This document shows positions 1 through 6,601 of a stretch of 9,884 bases of DNA, one piece after another. Numbering within the stretch: position 1 is the first letter of the stretch; each line of letters begins with the position of its first letter. The stretch comes from Nitriliruptoraceae bacterium. Its GTDB lineage: Bacteria; Actinomycetota; Nitriliruptoria; Nitriliruptorales; Nitriliruptoraceae. The position numbers and the translations under genes were made by a program. The notes under the pieces were generated by a model. It ran no database searches and was not told where the DNA came from. It saw only the letters and a program-made list of their open reading frames with translations. The stretch is taken from the NCBI GenBank assembly GCA_007118045.1, contig SKTG01000198.1, positions 1 through 9,884 of the forward strand, in the 5' to 3' direction.

Positions 1-306
1 GTCGCGGTGCTGGCCGACGGTCAGCTGCCGGGTCCGGCCCCTGCGCCCGACCGGCTGCTCGCCGACGCCCGGCGCCTGGCGACCGCAACGTCCACGTCGG
101 GCCCGTTGGTCGGCGGCGTCCCGGCCGGCTGGGCGGCCATGGTCACGGTCCTGGTGCTCGCCGCCGCGACGGACATGCCGGTGGAGATGGTGGCCGACAC
201 CGAGGGCGACGATCGTCCCCGGGACGGTTCCACCGGGTCGGTCACGGCCGTCGCCGCGGACCCCGGTGACACGAGACCGGTGCGGTGGGAGGTGCGGTCG
301 CGGTGA
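1..306 (+). CDS. 3' end of an unrecognised protein upstream of miaA
   Basis: This reading frame is open from the left edge and ends at TGA 304-306, giving the last 101 residues of a protein whose start lies outside the window. The visible part is Ala/Val/Asp-rich. It has a hydrophobic stretch (VPAGWAAMVTVLVLAAATDM) that looks more like a buried helix than a clear membrane span, then a polar segment and a strand-like tail (VRWEVRSR). I do not recognise the family. In other actinobacteria the gene before miaA is often an alanine-rich conserved protein annotated as class III extradiol dioxygenase B-like, which makes that a candidate by position only; no motif confirms it. Support for real coding is the GTGA overlap with the miaA start, a usual sign of translational coupling, and the GC-rich third positions. 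A terminal segment is all that can be judged. Confidence 0.55.
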   Translation, partial: VAVLADGQLPGPAPAPDRLLADARRLATATSTSGPLVGGVPAGWAAMVTVLVLAAATDMPVEMVADTEGDDRPRDGSTGSVTAVAADPGDTRPVRWEVRSR

Positions 307-1202
307 CCGTCCTCGCGATCGTCGGCCCGACGGCCGCGGGCAAGTCCGAGCTGGCGGTGAGCCTGGCGCGTGGCCTCGGAGCACGTGGCCGGGCAGCCGA
401 GCTGATCGCGATCGATGCGTTCACGGTCTACCGAGGCATGGACATCGGGACCGCGACGCCACCCGCCGCGCTCCGCGCCGAGATCCCGCACCACCTGGTG
501 GACGTCCTCGAACCGAGCGAGAGCCTCACCGTGGCCCGGTTCCAACGGCTCGCTCGGCGAGCCATCGCGGAGGTCCTCGCCCGTGAGGCCGTGCCCGTGT
601 TGGTGGGCGGCTCCGGGCTGTACTGGCGTGCCGTCGTCGATCCTTTGCGCTTCCCCCCCACCGAGCAGCGGGTGCGCGAGCGGCTGGAACGACGGTGGCG
701 GTCGGATCCGTCGGCCGCGCACGCTGAGCTCGCCCGTCACGATCCGGCGGCCGCCGCCGGCATCGCGCCCGAGAACCTCCGCCGAACGATCCGTGCGCTG
801 GAGGTCCTGGAGCTGACGGGTGAGCCGTTCTCGGCCTTCGACGACGGCTTCGACCGCTACACCTCGATCTATGCGGACCTCGAGGTCGCCTACCTCGAGC
901 CCGATGCCGAGGTGCTGCGCGCACGGATCCACGAGCGTGCGGTGGCGATGGTCGACGCCGGACTGCTCGACGAGGCGCGGGCCCTGCGGCGCGGTCCCGA
1001 GCTGTCCAGGACGGCGCGGCAGGCGATCGGGTACGCGGAGGCCTTCGCCGTGCTCGACGGTGAGCTCGACGCCGCCGAGCTGCCCGCGAGCATCGCGCAC
1101 CGCACCTGGCGCTTCGCGAAGCGCCAGCGCAGCTGGTTCCGGGCCGATCCGCGCTGCGAGGTCACCGACGCGGAGCAGGTCGTGGCGCGCTGGACCACCT
1201 GA
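303..1202 (+). CDS. miaA: tRNA dimethylallyltransferase MiaA
   Basis: MiaA transfers a dimethylallyl group from DMAPP to N6 of A37 in tRNAs reading UNN codons, the first step towards ms2i6A (family knowledge). The 299-residue product has the P-loop GPTAAGKS (8-15), DAFTVYRGMDIGTATP (38-53, usually DSMQVYRGMDIGTAKP), HHLVDVLEP (63-71), GGSGLYWRA (102-110), the RALEV..TGEPFS segment (164-177) and the C-terminal GYAEAF and AKRQRSWFR region (243-280). Length is normal. An in-frame GTG at 285 would add six residues, but GTG 303 is preferred: GGGAGG at 287-292 lies 10 nt upstream and the start overlaps the previous stop as GTGA. One oddity is the DAFT sequence in place of the common D(S/A)MQ after the P-loop domain; this position varies in the family (E. 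coli has DSAL). The gene is probably co-transcribed with the upstream partial gene and ends at a hairpin. Confidence 0.96.
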   Translation: MTVLAIVGPTAAGKSELAVSLARGLGARGRAAELIAIDAFTVYRGMDIGTATPPAALRAEIPHHLVDVLEPSESLTVARFQRLARRAIAEVLAREAVPVLVGGSGLYWRAVVDPLRFPPTEQRVRERLERRWRSDPSAAHAELARHDPAAAAGIAPENLRRTIRALEVLELTGEPFSAFDDGFDRYTSIYADLEVAYLEPDAEVLRARIHERAVAMVDAGLLDEARALRRGPELSRTARQAIGYAEAFAVLDGELDAAELPASIAHRTWRFAKRQRSWFRADPRCEVTDAEQVVARWTT

Positions 1203-1226
1203 GCCGGCGGCCCATCACGCCCGAGT

Positions 1227-1243
1227 CGAGGGCGTCGCCCTCG
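1227..1243. terminator. Candidate terminator hairpin after miaA
   Basis: A perfect inverted repeat, CGAGGGC-GTC-GCCCTCG, has a 7-bp stem and a 3-nt loop and begins 24 nt after the miaA stop. No T-run follows, as is common for actinobacterial hairpins, so intrinsic termination is plausible but not shown. Confidence 0.5.
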
Positions 1244-1282
1244 TGCCCTCGTGGCCGTCGGATGCCCGGTGCCCCGGACGTC

Positions 1283-1358
1283 GGGTGAGCCGCGCCGCTC
1301 GCCGGGTGAGCCGCGCCCCCTCGGGGTGAGCCGCGCCTTGACCGGACGAGCCGCGACC
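1283..1358. repeat. Tandem direct repeat, four units of about 20 bp
   Basis: GGGTGAGCCGCGCC occurs exactly at 1283-1296, 1304-1317 and 1324-1337. A decayed fourth copy, GGACGAGCCGCGACC, lies at 1344-1358. Spacing between units is 21, 20 and 20 bp, about two helical turns, so all copies face the same side of the DNA; the 6-7 bp between cores differ. The array fills the intergenic space between the convergent ends of miaA and the acylase gene. The period is not a multiple of three throughout and in-frame stops occur, so it is not coding. A 13-of-14 match lies at 8409-8422. Function is unknown: possible protein-binding sites, a 3'-UTR element, or simple slippage duplication. Confidence 0.85.
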
Positions 1359-1367
1359 CTCGGGTCG
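1354..1367. terminator. Inverted repeat abutting the acylase stop codon
   Basis: CGACCC-TC-GGGTCG lies directly next to the acylase TGA (complement of 1368-1370). The loop can open to 4 nt, leaving a 5-bp stem. It overlaps the last, degenerate tandem repeat unit. It could help terminate or stabilise the minus-strand acylase mRNA, but there is no T-run. Confidence 0.35.
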
Positions 1368-3920
1368 TCAGTTCTTCGGCGCCAGTCGCAGCCGGTCGTG
1401 AGCGGCCTCCTCGACCGCTCCGGCACCGAAGGCCATCCCGATCGTGCCGCCGTCGCGCCAGAGCTCGGCCTGGTCGGTGTAGTGGCCGTGGAAGGGACGG
1501 CCCGACTGGCCGGTGAGGTGGATCCACTCCCCGGCGTCGAGGTCACCGAGGTCCAGGACCATGCGCATCGAGGGCACCCAGGTGACCTCGTAGCCGGCCG
1601 CGGCGTTCCAGCCGGTCGCGTTGATGACGTCCGACCCGCCGCCGGTCTCCAGCGGTCCACGGTTGAACAGTCGCTCGATCGGCGCGATGCCGGACGTGCC
1701 GAAGGTGCCGTGTTCGAGCGTGAGCGTGTGGAGCTCGCCCCACTCCCACCCGTCCGGGTCACCGAGTCGCTCGGTCAGCTCCGCGTGAGCGTCGATCAGA
1801 GCCGACCGCAGCACGTCGTCGCGGGTCTCACGCTCCTCGGTGGTCGGGTCGTCCCACCAGACGGACCGCGGGTCGTCGAGCAGCCGCCGGACCACCTCCC
1901 ACCAACGCCCCCCGCCGTCGGGGTGGGCGAACTCGGGCAACTCGGCGTGGAAGGTCCTGGCCAGCAGATGCCGCCACGTCGCGTTGAACGCCGCTGCGCC
2001 GGCCGCCTCGGGGTCGTCCTGCAGATCCCACGCCGCGAGGACCTCCTGCATCTCGGCCACCGCGGTGTGGTCCGCGTCGACCGTCAAGAGCGCCGGCACC
2101 AGGTTCGCGGCGTTGCCGTTGTGGTTGTCGATCTGGATGTCGCGCAGGTCGGACGGTGACAGCTCGCTGCGTTCCTGGAGCAGCTCGTGGATGCGTTCCG
2201 CCCGGTAGCCGGGGTTCGCGTCCCGCGTGAGGAACGGCTCGTCACCCTCCGGCAACGCCGGCTGGTTCGCGGTCGCGATGTAGCCGACGTCCGGGTCGAG
2301 GAGCCACGGCAGCTCCTCGAAGTCCAGGAACCGCTCCCAGCCGTACTCCCCGGTCCAGCCGGGCACCGGCTGCGTCCCGTCCCCGGCGCGACGCACGGGG
2401 ATGCGCCCGGGCGCCTGGTAGCCGATGGTGCCCTCGGTGTCCGCGTACACCATGTTCTGGCTCGGGGTCTCGAACCGCTCGGCGGCGGCGCGGAAGCTCG
2501 TCCAGTCATCTGCCCGCATCAGGTGGGGGAGGGCATCCACGGTGGGTCTGGGTTCGAGGGCCACCCACTTCAACGCGACCGCGTGCTCACCGTCCGGCGC
2601 GTCGTCCGCGATCTCCGAGGCGCCTTCGGAGACGTCGGAGAGGAGCGGCCCGTGCCGGGTCTCGCGCACGGTGATCTCGACGTCGTCCCCGCCGGCGACG
2701 ACGATCGTCTCCTGGCGCTGCTCGAGCGGCTCCCAGCCGTCCTCGGTGAGGTAGTGGTCGTCGTCGAGGCGCTCCACGAACAGGTCCGCCACGTCGGCGC
2801 CGAGGTTGGTGAACCCCCAGCCGAGGTCCGCGTTCTGGCCGATCACGATGCCGGGGAGCCCCGCGAAGGAGAAGCCGAGGTTGTGGTAGGGGCAGCCGGG
2901 GCCGACGGGTTCGCAGCGCAGGCCCTGCTGGTACCACAGCGAGGGTTGGCTCGGGCCGAGGTGCGGGTCGTTGGCCAGCAGCGCCGTCCCCGTCGTGGAT
3001 CGATCGGGGGCCACCACCCAGGAGTTGGAGCCGAGTCCGCCGGCCGCGCCATCGCCGAGCAGGTCGGGGGACGCGGCCAACGCACGCTGCGCCTCTGCCA
3101 ACGCCGCGTCCACGCCGGTGTCCGGCGGGCCGGCGAGGACATCGGTCGTGGACGTGAGCTCGACCGGTCGTTGCACGTCGGTGCCCTCCGGCACGAACCC
3201 GTCCTCGGTCACCTCGCCGCCCTCGGCCAGGATCGTCGGGAACCGCTCGCCGTCGAAGTCGGGGAAGAGCTCGCGCCAGTCCCGGTCGCCCGGCAGGTCG
3301 GCCGCCGCGAGACGTCCGCGCAGCAGCTCGACCTCCAGGTTGGAGCGCAGGTCCCACGCCATCGCCTTCAGCCACGCCACGGAGTCGACCGGACCCCACG
3401 GCTCGGGCTCGTAGCCGCCGGCGCCGGTGAGCGGCAGCAAGGCGTGCTCCAGGGAGAGCTGGCGGCCCGAGCGGCCCTCGGTCCAGGCGTTCACGCCCTC
3501 CGCGTAGGCCTCCAGCATCGCGATCGTCTCGGGTTCGAGCAGCTCGAGCTCGCGCTCGGCGACGGCGCGCCACCCCAGGGTGCGTACGAACGTGTCGGTC
3601 TCGACCTGGTCGGCGCCGAACAACTCGGCGACGCGGCCGGCGGTGACGTGCCGCCGCATGTCCATCTCCCAGTACCGGTCCTGGGCGTGTACGTAGCCCT
3701 GTGCCCGGAACAGGTCGTCGCTCGACGAGGCCACGATCGTGGGGACACCGTGACCGTCGCGCAGTACCTCGACGTCGCCGTCGAGCCCGGCCAGCGTCCG
3801 CTCACCCTCGGTCTGGGGGAACCCCGCGCGGACGAACACGACACCGGTGACCGCGACCGCGACGAGCGTCAGCAGGACCAGCAGGACCAGGGCGATCCCG
3901 AGCCGCTTCACCCAGACCAC
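1368..3920 (-). CDS. Penicillin acylase family protein (peptidase S45, Ntn hydrolase), membrane-anchored
   Basis: The 850-residue product belongs to the S45 Ntn-hydrolase family, whose members self-cleave into alpha and beta chains and hydrolyse amide bonds of beta-lactams, acyl-homoserine lactones or other N-acyl compounds. An N-terminal hydrophobic segment (7-30, LGIALVLLVLLTLVAVAVTG) is a signal peptide or membrane anchor, so the enzyme should act outside the cytoplasm. The alpha-chain motifs are LRDGHGVPTI (53-62) and AQGYVHAQDR (73-82). The processing site and nucleophile are Ser298 in GLGSNSWVV, followed by LLANDPHLG (314-322). Asn552 in ATANQP and Arg573/576 in GYRAERI match the beta-chain oxyanion and Arg positions. 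GQSGRP and HYTDQAELW (804-821) are the usual C-terminal signature. Cys336 and Cys343 are the only cysteines and may form a disulfide. GTG 3920 is chosen because GGGAG lies 8 nt upstream; GTG 3911 is an alternative. Substrate cannot be told from sequence. Confidence 0.93.
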   Translation of the reverse strand: MVWVKRLGIALVLLVLLTLVAVAVTGVVFVRAGFPQTEGERTLAGLDGDVEVLRDGHGVPTIVASSSDDLFRAQGYVHAQDRYWEMDMRRHVTAGRVAELFGADQVETDTFVRTLGWRAVAERELELLEPETIAMLEAYAEGVNAWTEGRSGRQLSLEHALLPLTGAGGYEPEPWGPVDSVAWLKAMAWDLRSNLEVELLRGRLAAADLPGDRDWRELFPDFDGERFPTILAEGGEVTEDGFVPEGTDVQRPVELTSTTDVLAGPPDTGVDAALAEAQRALAASPDLLGDGAAGGLGSNSWVVAPDRSTTGTALLANDPHLGPSQPSLWYQQGLRCEPVGPGCPYHNLGFSFAGLPGIVIGQNADLGWGFTNLGADVADLFVERLDDDHYLTEDGWEPLEQRQETIVVAGGDDVEITVRETRHGPLLSDVSEGASEIADDAPDGEHAVALKWVALEPRPTVDALPHLMRADDWTSFRAAAERFETPSQNMVYADTEGTIGYQAPGRIPVRRAGDGTQPVPGWTGEYGWERFLDFEELPWLLDPDVGYIATANQPALPEGDEPFLTRDANPGYRAERIHELLQERSELSPSDLRDIQIDNHNGNAANLVPALLTVDADHTAVAEMQEVLAAWDLQDDPEAAGAAAFNATWRHLLARTFHAELPEFAHPDGGGRWWEVVRRLLDDPRSVWWDDPTTEERETRDDVLRSALIDAHAELTERLGDPDGWEWGELHTLTLEHGTFGTSGIAPIERLFNRGPLETGGGSDVINATGWNAAAGYEVTWVPSMRMVLDLGDLDAGEWIHLTGQSGRPFHGHYTDQAELWRDGGTIGMAFGAGAVEEAAHDRLRLAPKN

Positions 3921-3969
3921 GTCGACCGCTCCCGATCGTTGGACCCCCGGACGCTCGCCGACCGGCGCG

Positions 3970-3991
3970 GGCCGTGCTCCCCAGCACGGCC
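3970..3991. promoter_or_regulatory. Strong inverted repeat in the acylase/dapF divergent region
   Basis: GGCCGTGCT-CCCC-AGCACGGCC is a perfect 9-bp inverted repeat with a 4-nt spacer. Three more pairs (3966-3968 with 3992-3994) form if G3969 is bulged. It sits 49 nt upstream of the acylase GTG and 73 nt upstream of the dapF ATG. A terminator is not expected between divergent genes, so a dyad operator or a 5'-UTR hairpin of the acylase mRNA is more likely. On the minus strand TACCGT (4002-3997), a weak -10 candidate, would start transcription right at this element. No -35 is evident. Confidence 0.5.
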
Positions 3992-4052
3992 GCGGAACGG
4001 TAACCGACGGTGGGCCCCAACCTCCGTCCGGGCTCCCACTCCGGCCAACGCG

Positions 4053-4058
4053 TACCCT
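4053..4058 (+). promoter_or_regulatory. Possible -10 element for leaderless dapF mRNA
   Basis: TACCCT fits the TANNNT form of actinobacterial -10 boxes and ends 6 nt before the dapF ATG at 4065, so transcription would start at or next to the A of the start codon. There is no purine-rich ribosome binding site before that ATG, which agrees with a leaderless transcript. No convincing -35 hexamer is visible. The evidence is positional only. Confidence 0.35.
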
Positions 4059-4064
4059 CGGCGC

Positions 4065-4997
4065 ATGCAGTTCACCCTCGCGCACGGCACCGCCAACGAC
4101 TTCGTGGTGCTCCCGGACCCCGCGGACACCTTCGAGCTGACCGCCGAGCTCACCCGGGCCCTCGCTGACCGCCGTCGCGGCCTCGGTGCCGACGGCGTGA
4201 TCCGGATCGGGAGCGGCCGGTCGCTCGCGCGGTCGGCGGATGCCACCGACGCGTCGGGCGGCGGGCAGGTCCCGGCGGCGCAGGTCGCGATGGACCACCG
4301 CAACGCCGACGGCTCCCACGCGGAGATGTGCGGCAACGGCATCCGCGTGGTGGCCAAGCACGCGATCGACCACGGCCTCGCGACACCCGACCCCCACGGC
4401 GTGGTCCACGTCGCCACCCGGGCCGGAACCAAGGCGGTGCGGGTCATGGCGCAGCACCCGGACGGCACCGTCGAGCGGGTCGCGGTGGACATGGGCCGCC
4501 CCGTGCTCGAACCCCATGCCGTCCCGGCCGAGGTCGACGACGCGGAGGCGCTGCTGCACCGGCTGGAGCTGCCGTCCGCTCCGGCCGGACACGACCAGCT
4601 CGACGTCGCGCTGGTCTCCATGGGCAACCCCCACGCGGTCGTCGTGGTCGACGACGTGGTGGCGGCCCCCGTCACGAGGGTGGGGCCCGTGGTCGAGACC
4701 CACCGCCGCTTCCCGAGCAAGGCCAACGTCGGTTTCGCGCAGGTCGTCGACCGAACGGCGATCCGGTTGCGGGTCTGGGAGCGGGGCGTCGGCGAGACCG
4801 CGGCCTGCGGGACGGGGGCCTGTGCCGCCGTCGTGGCCCTGCAGCGTCTGGGTCTGGTGGACGCGCAGGTGGCGGTGCAGCTGCCGGGCGGCACCCTGAC
4901 GATCGAGCACGAAGCGGACGGACCCGTCACCATGACGGGCCCGGCGGTCGAGGTGGCACACGGCCGGCTCGACGCTGCCTGGCTGAACGCCGTCTGA
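4065..4997 (+). CDS. dapF: Diaminopimelate epimerase DapF
   Basis: DapF interconverts LL- and meso-diaminopimelate in the cytoplasm, supplying lysine and the peptidoglycan cross-linking residue. The 310-residue product shows the paired catalytic cysteines of the cofactor-free epimerase: Cys89 in HAEMCGNGIR and Cys248 in GETAACGTGAC. Other signatures are HGTANDFVVLPD (7-18), RRRGLGADGV (37-45), RNADGS (79-84), GNPHAVVV (187-194) and the FPSKANVGF segment (216-224). It is longer than the roughly 275 residues of many homologues because of an insertion at about 48-74, between GADGV and the RNADGS motif; actinobacterial DapFs commonly carry extra residues there. The start is ATG 4065, with no clear ribosome binding site but a TACCCT box 6 nt upstream. 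The gene is divergent from the acylase and probably heads an operon with hflX and the cyclase gene, 53 bp before the proposed hflX start. Confidence 0.96.
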   Translation: MQFTLAHGTANDFVVLPDPADTFELTAELTRALADRRRGLGADGVIRIGSGRSLARSADATDASGGGQVPAAQVAMDHRNADGSHAEMCGNGIRVVAKHAIDHGLATPDPHGVVHVATRAGTKAVRVMAQHPDGTVERVAVDMGRPVLEPHAVPAEVDDAEALLHRLELPSAPAGHDQLDVALVSMGNPHAVVVVDDVVAAPVTRVGPVVETHRRFPSKANVGFAQVVDRTAIRLRVWERGVGETAACGTGACAAVVALQRLGLVDAQVAVQLPGGTLTIEHEADGPVTMTGPAVEVAHGRLDAAWLNAV

Positions 4998-5006
4998 GAC
5001 CCCACC

Positions 5007-5028
5007 GGGCCGGTGACGGACCCGGCCC
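5007..5028. other. Inverted repeat between dapF and hflX
   Basis: GGGCCGG and CCGGCCC form a 7-bp all-GC stem with an 8-nt loop (5014-5021), beginning 10 nt after the dapF stop and ending 22 nt before the proposed hflX start. There is no T-run. It could attenuate transcription into hflX or stabilise the 3' end of dapF mRNA. A stem this short can occur by chance in such GC-rich DNA. Confidence 0.3.
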
Positions 5029-5036
5029 ACACGAAC

Positions 5037-5042
5037 GAGAGG
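5037..5042 (+). promoter_or_regulatory. Ribosome binding site supporting a CTG start for hflX
   Basis: GAGAGG lies 8 nt upstream of CTG 5051. It is the only Shine-Dalgarno-like sequence suitably placed before any possible hflX initiation codon, and it decides the start chosen here. Confidence 0.45.
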
Positions 5043-5050
5043 CACGGACC

Positions 5051-6601
5051 CTGACGCCATCACCGACCGAACCGGGCGGTCGCCCGCCCGGGAGCCCACG
5101 ACCCGCACCTGACGGCGCGGAGGGCGACACCTCGGACCGCCCCACCGCCGAGAGCGAGCGTCGACCGGCTGCCGTCGACCTGGACGAGCCCGATCGGCTC
5201 GGCCGCGCCGAGCAGCGACGCCGCGCTCGCGACGTCATCGAGGAGGGCGCTCCACGCGAGGGCGTCGACATCATCCGTCCCGTGGAGCGGGCCGTCCTCG
5301 TCGGCGTGCAGCTGCCGGGCCGGTCGGCGGCGGAGGTCGACGCCTCCCTCGACGAGCTGGCGGCGTTGATCGACACGGCCGGTGGCGAGGTGGCGGAGCG
5401 TGTCGTACAGCGCCGCCAAGCTCCCGACGCCGCCACCTACATCGGCACGGGCAAGGTCTCCGAGTTGCGCGACCTCGTCACGGCCGTGGGTGCGGACGCC
5501 GTCGTGTTCGACGACGAGCTGGCACCGGCCCAGCAGCGGACGCTGGAGGAGGGCGTCCGCCAGAAGGTACTGGACCGCACGATCGTGATCCTCGACATCT
5601 TCGCTCAGCACGCCACCTCGCGCGAAGGCAAGGCCCAGGTCGAGCTGGCCCAGCTCGGCTACCTGCTCCCGCGCCTGCGCGGGTGGGGGACCGCGTTGTC
5701 CCGGCAGGCCGGTGGTCGTGCCGCCGGCGGAGTCGGCATCGGAGGCCGCGGGCCGGGTGAGACGCAGCTCGAGGTCGACCGGCGGCGCATCATGCGACGG
5801 ATCGCCAAGCTCGAGCGCGACCTCGCCGGGTACGGGCAGATCCGTGAGACGAAGGCCTCCGAGCGCGAGCGCAAGCGCACGCAGGTCGTCGCACTGGTGG
5901 GCTACACCAACGCCGGCAAGTCGTCGTTGCTCAACGCCGTCACCGGCGCGACCGTCAAGGTCGAGGACCGTCTCTTCGCCACGTTGGACCCGACCGTCCG
6001 TCGGATGCCGCTCGAGGACGGGCGGGACATCGTGATGACCGACACCGTCGGTTTCGTCCGCAAGCTGCCGCACGGCCTCGTCGACGCCTTCGCCTCGACG
6101 CTGGAGGAATCGACCCGTGCCGACCTGTTGCTGCACGTCGTCGACGCCTCGCACCCGGAGGCCGAGGCGCACATCGTGGCGGTGCGTGAGGTCCTCGAGG
6201 AGATCGGTGCCGACCACCGCCCGGACCAGCTCGTGCTCAACAAGATCGATCTCGCGGAGCGCAACACCGTCGATGCGTTGGCGCGGCGGGTCCAGGTGGA
6301 GCTCGGGGCCGACCCCGTCTCCGTGTCGGCGGTCTCCGGCGAAGGCATCGACGATCTGATCGAGCGCATCGCGCTCCGTCTGCCGAGCGAGCGCCTCCGG
6401 ATCACGGGCCACGTCCCGTACGCTCGCCAGGACCTCGTCGCGTTGGCGCACCGTCGCGGCACGGTCGTCAAGGAGGGGCACGACGAGCAGGGGACCTCGC
6501 TGGTCGCGGACGTCGAGGTCGGGGTGGCGCGGGAGCTACGCGCCTACCTCGACGAGGATCCCTTCGCGGAGGAGCCGGAGGCATGGGAGCGTGACGGCTG
6601 A
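5051..6601 (+). CDS. hflX: GTPase HflX (ribosome-associated)
   Basis: HflX binds the ribosomal E/A-site region and splits stalled or stress-inactivated 70S ribosomes with GTP hydrolysis (family knowledge). From CTG 5051 the product has 516 residues. It has a Pro/Asp/Glu-rich leader (1-45), the N-terminal HflX domain starting near ERAVLVGV (79-86) with QRRQAPDAATYIGTGK (120-135), a coiled linker with GGRGPGETQLEVDRR (231-245), and a G domain: G1 GYTNAGKS (284-291), G2 Thr in FATLDPTVRR, G3 DTVG (331-334), G4 NKID (397-400), G5 SAVSG (426-430). A short C-terminal domain follows. No ATG, GTG or TTG lies in frame between the dapF stop and GTG 5282, which falls inside the conserved region and would give 439 residues. 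CTG 5051 has a ribosome binding site and keeps the usual N-terminal arm. The function is certain and the start is not. The stop overlaps the next gene. Confidence 0.93.
   Translation: MTPSPTEPGGRPPGSPRPAPDGAEGDTSDRPTAESERRPAAVDLDEPDRLGRAEQRRRARDVIEEGAPREGVDIIRPVERAVLVGVQLPGRSAAEVDASLDELAALIDTAGGEVAERVVQRRQAPDAATYIGTGKVSELRDLVTAVGADAVVFDDELAPAQQRTLEEGVRQKVLDRTIVILDIFAQHATSREGKAQVELAQLGYLLPRLRGWGTALSRQAGGRAAGGVGIGGRGPGETQLEVDRRRIMRRIAKLERDLAGYGQIRETKASERERKRTQVVALVGYTNAGKSSLLNAVTGATVKVEDRLFATLDPTVRRMPLEDGRDIVMTDTVGFVRKLPHGLVDAFASTLEESTRADLLLHVVDASHPEAEAHIVAVREVLEEIGADHRPDQLVLNKIDLAERNTVDALARRVQVELGADPVSVSAVSGEGIDDLIERIALRLPSERLRITGHVPYARQDLVALAHRRGTVVKEGHDEQGTSLVADVEVGVARELRAYLDEDPFAEEPEAWERDG

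Noticed and set aside
2187..4064. Long plus-strand frame antisense to the acylase and continuous with dapF
   Set aside because: It has no family motifs before the DapF ATG, and the opposite strand encodes a complete S45 protein with its catalytic residues.
4112..4287. The DapF insertion (about residues 48-74) as a foreign domain
   Set aside because: Extra residues at this position are common in actinobacterial DapF proteins, and base composition matches the rest of the gene.
4328..5050. Starting hflX at the ATG inside dapF, giving a 757-residue protein
   Set aside because: It would overlap most of dapF in another frame, and the added residues are Arg/Gly-rich noise without homology to HflX.
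3921..5108. Acylase reading frame stays open upstream, antisense to all of dapF
   Set aside because: The extension is the complement of a well-supported dapF and contains no recognisable domain; the acylase has a good ribosome binding site at 3920. Long open antisense frames are expected at this GC content.
5060..6481. Minus-strand frame of 473 residues opposite hflX
   Set aside because: It is a mirror of hflX codon bias, with low-complexity Arg/Gly/Val/Asp content and no motif.
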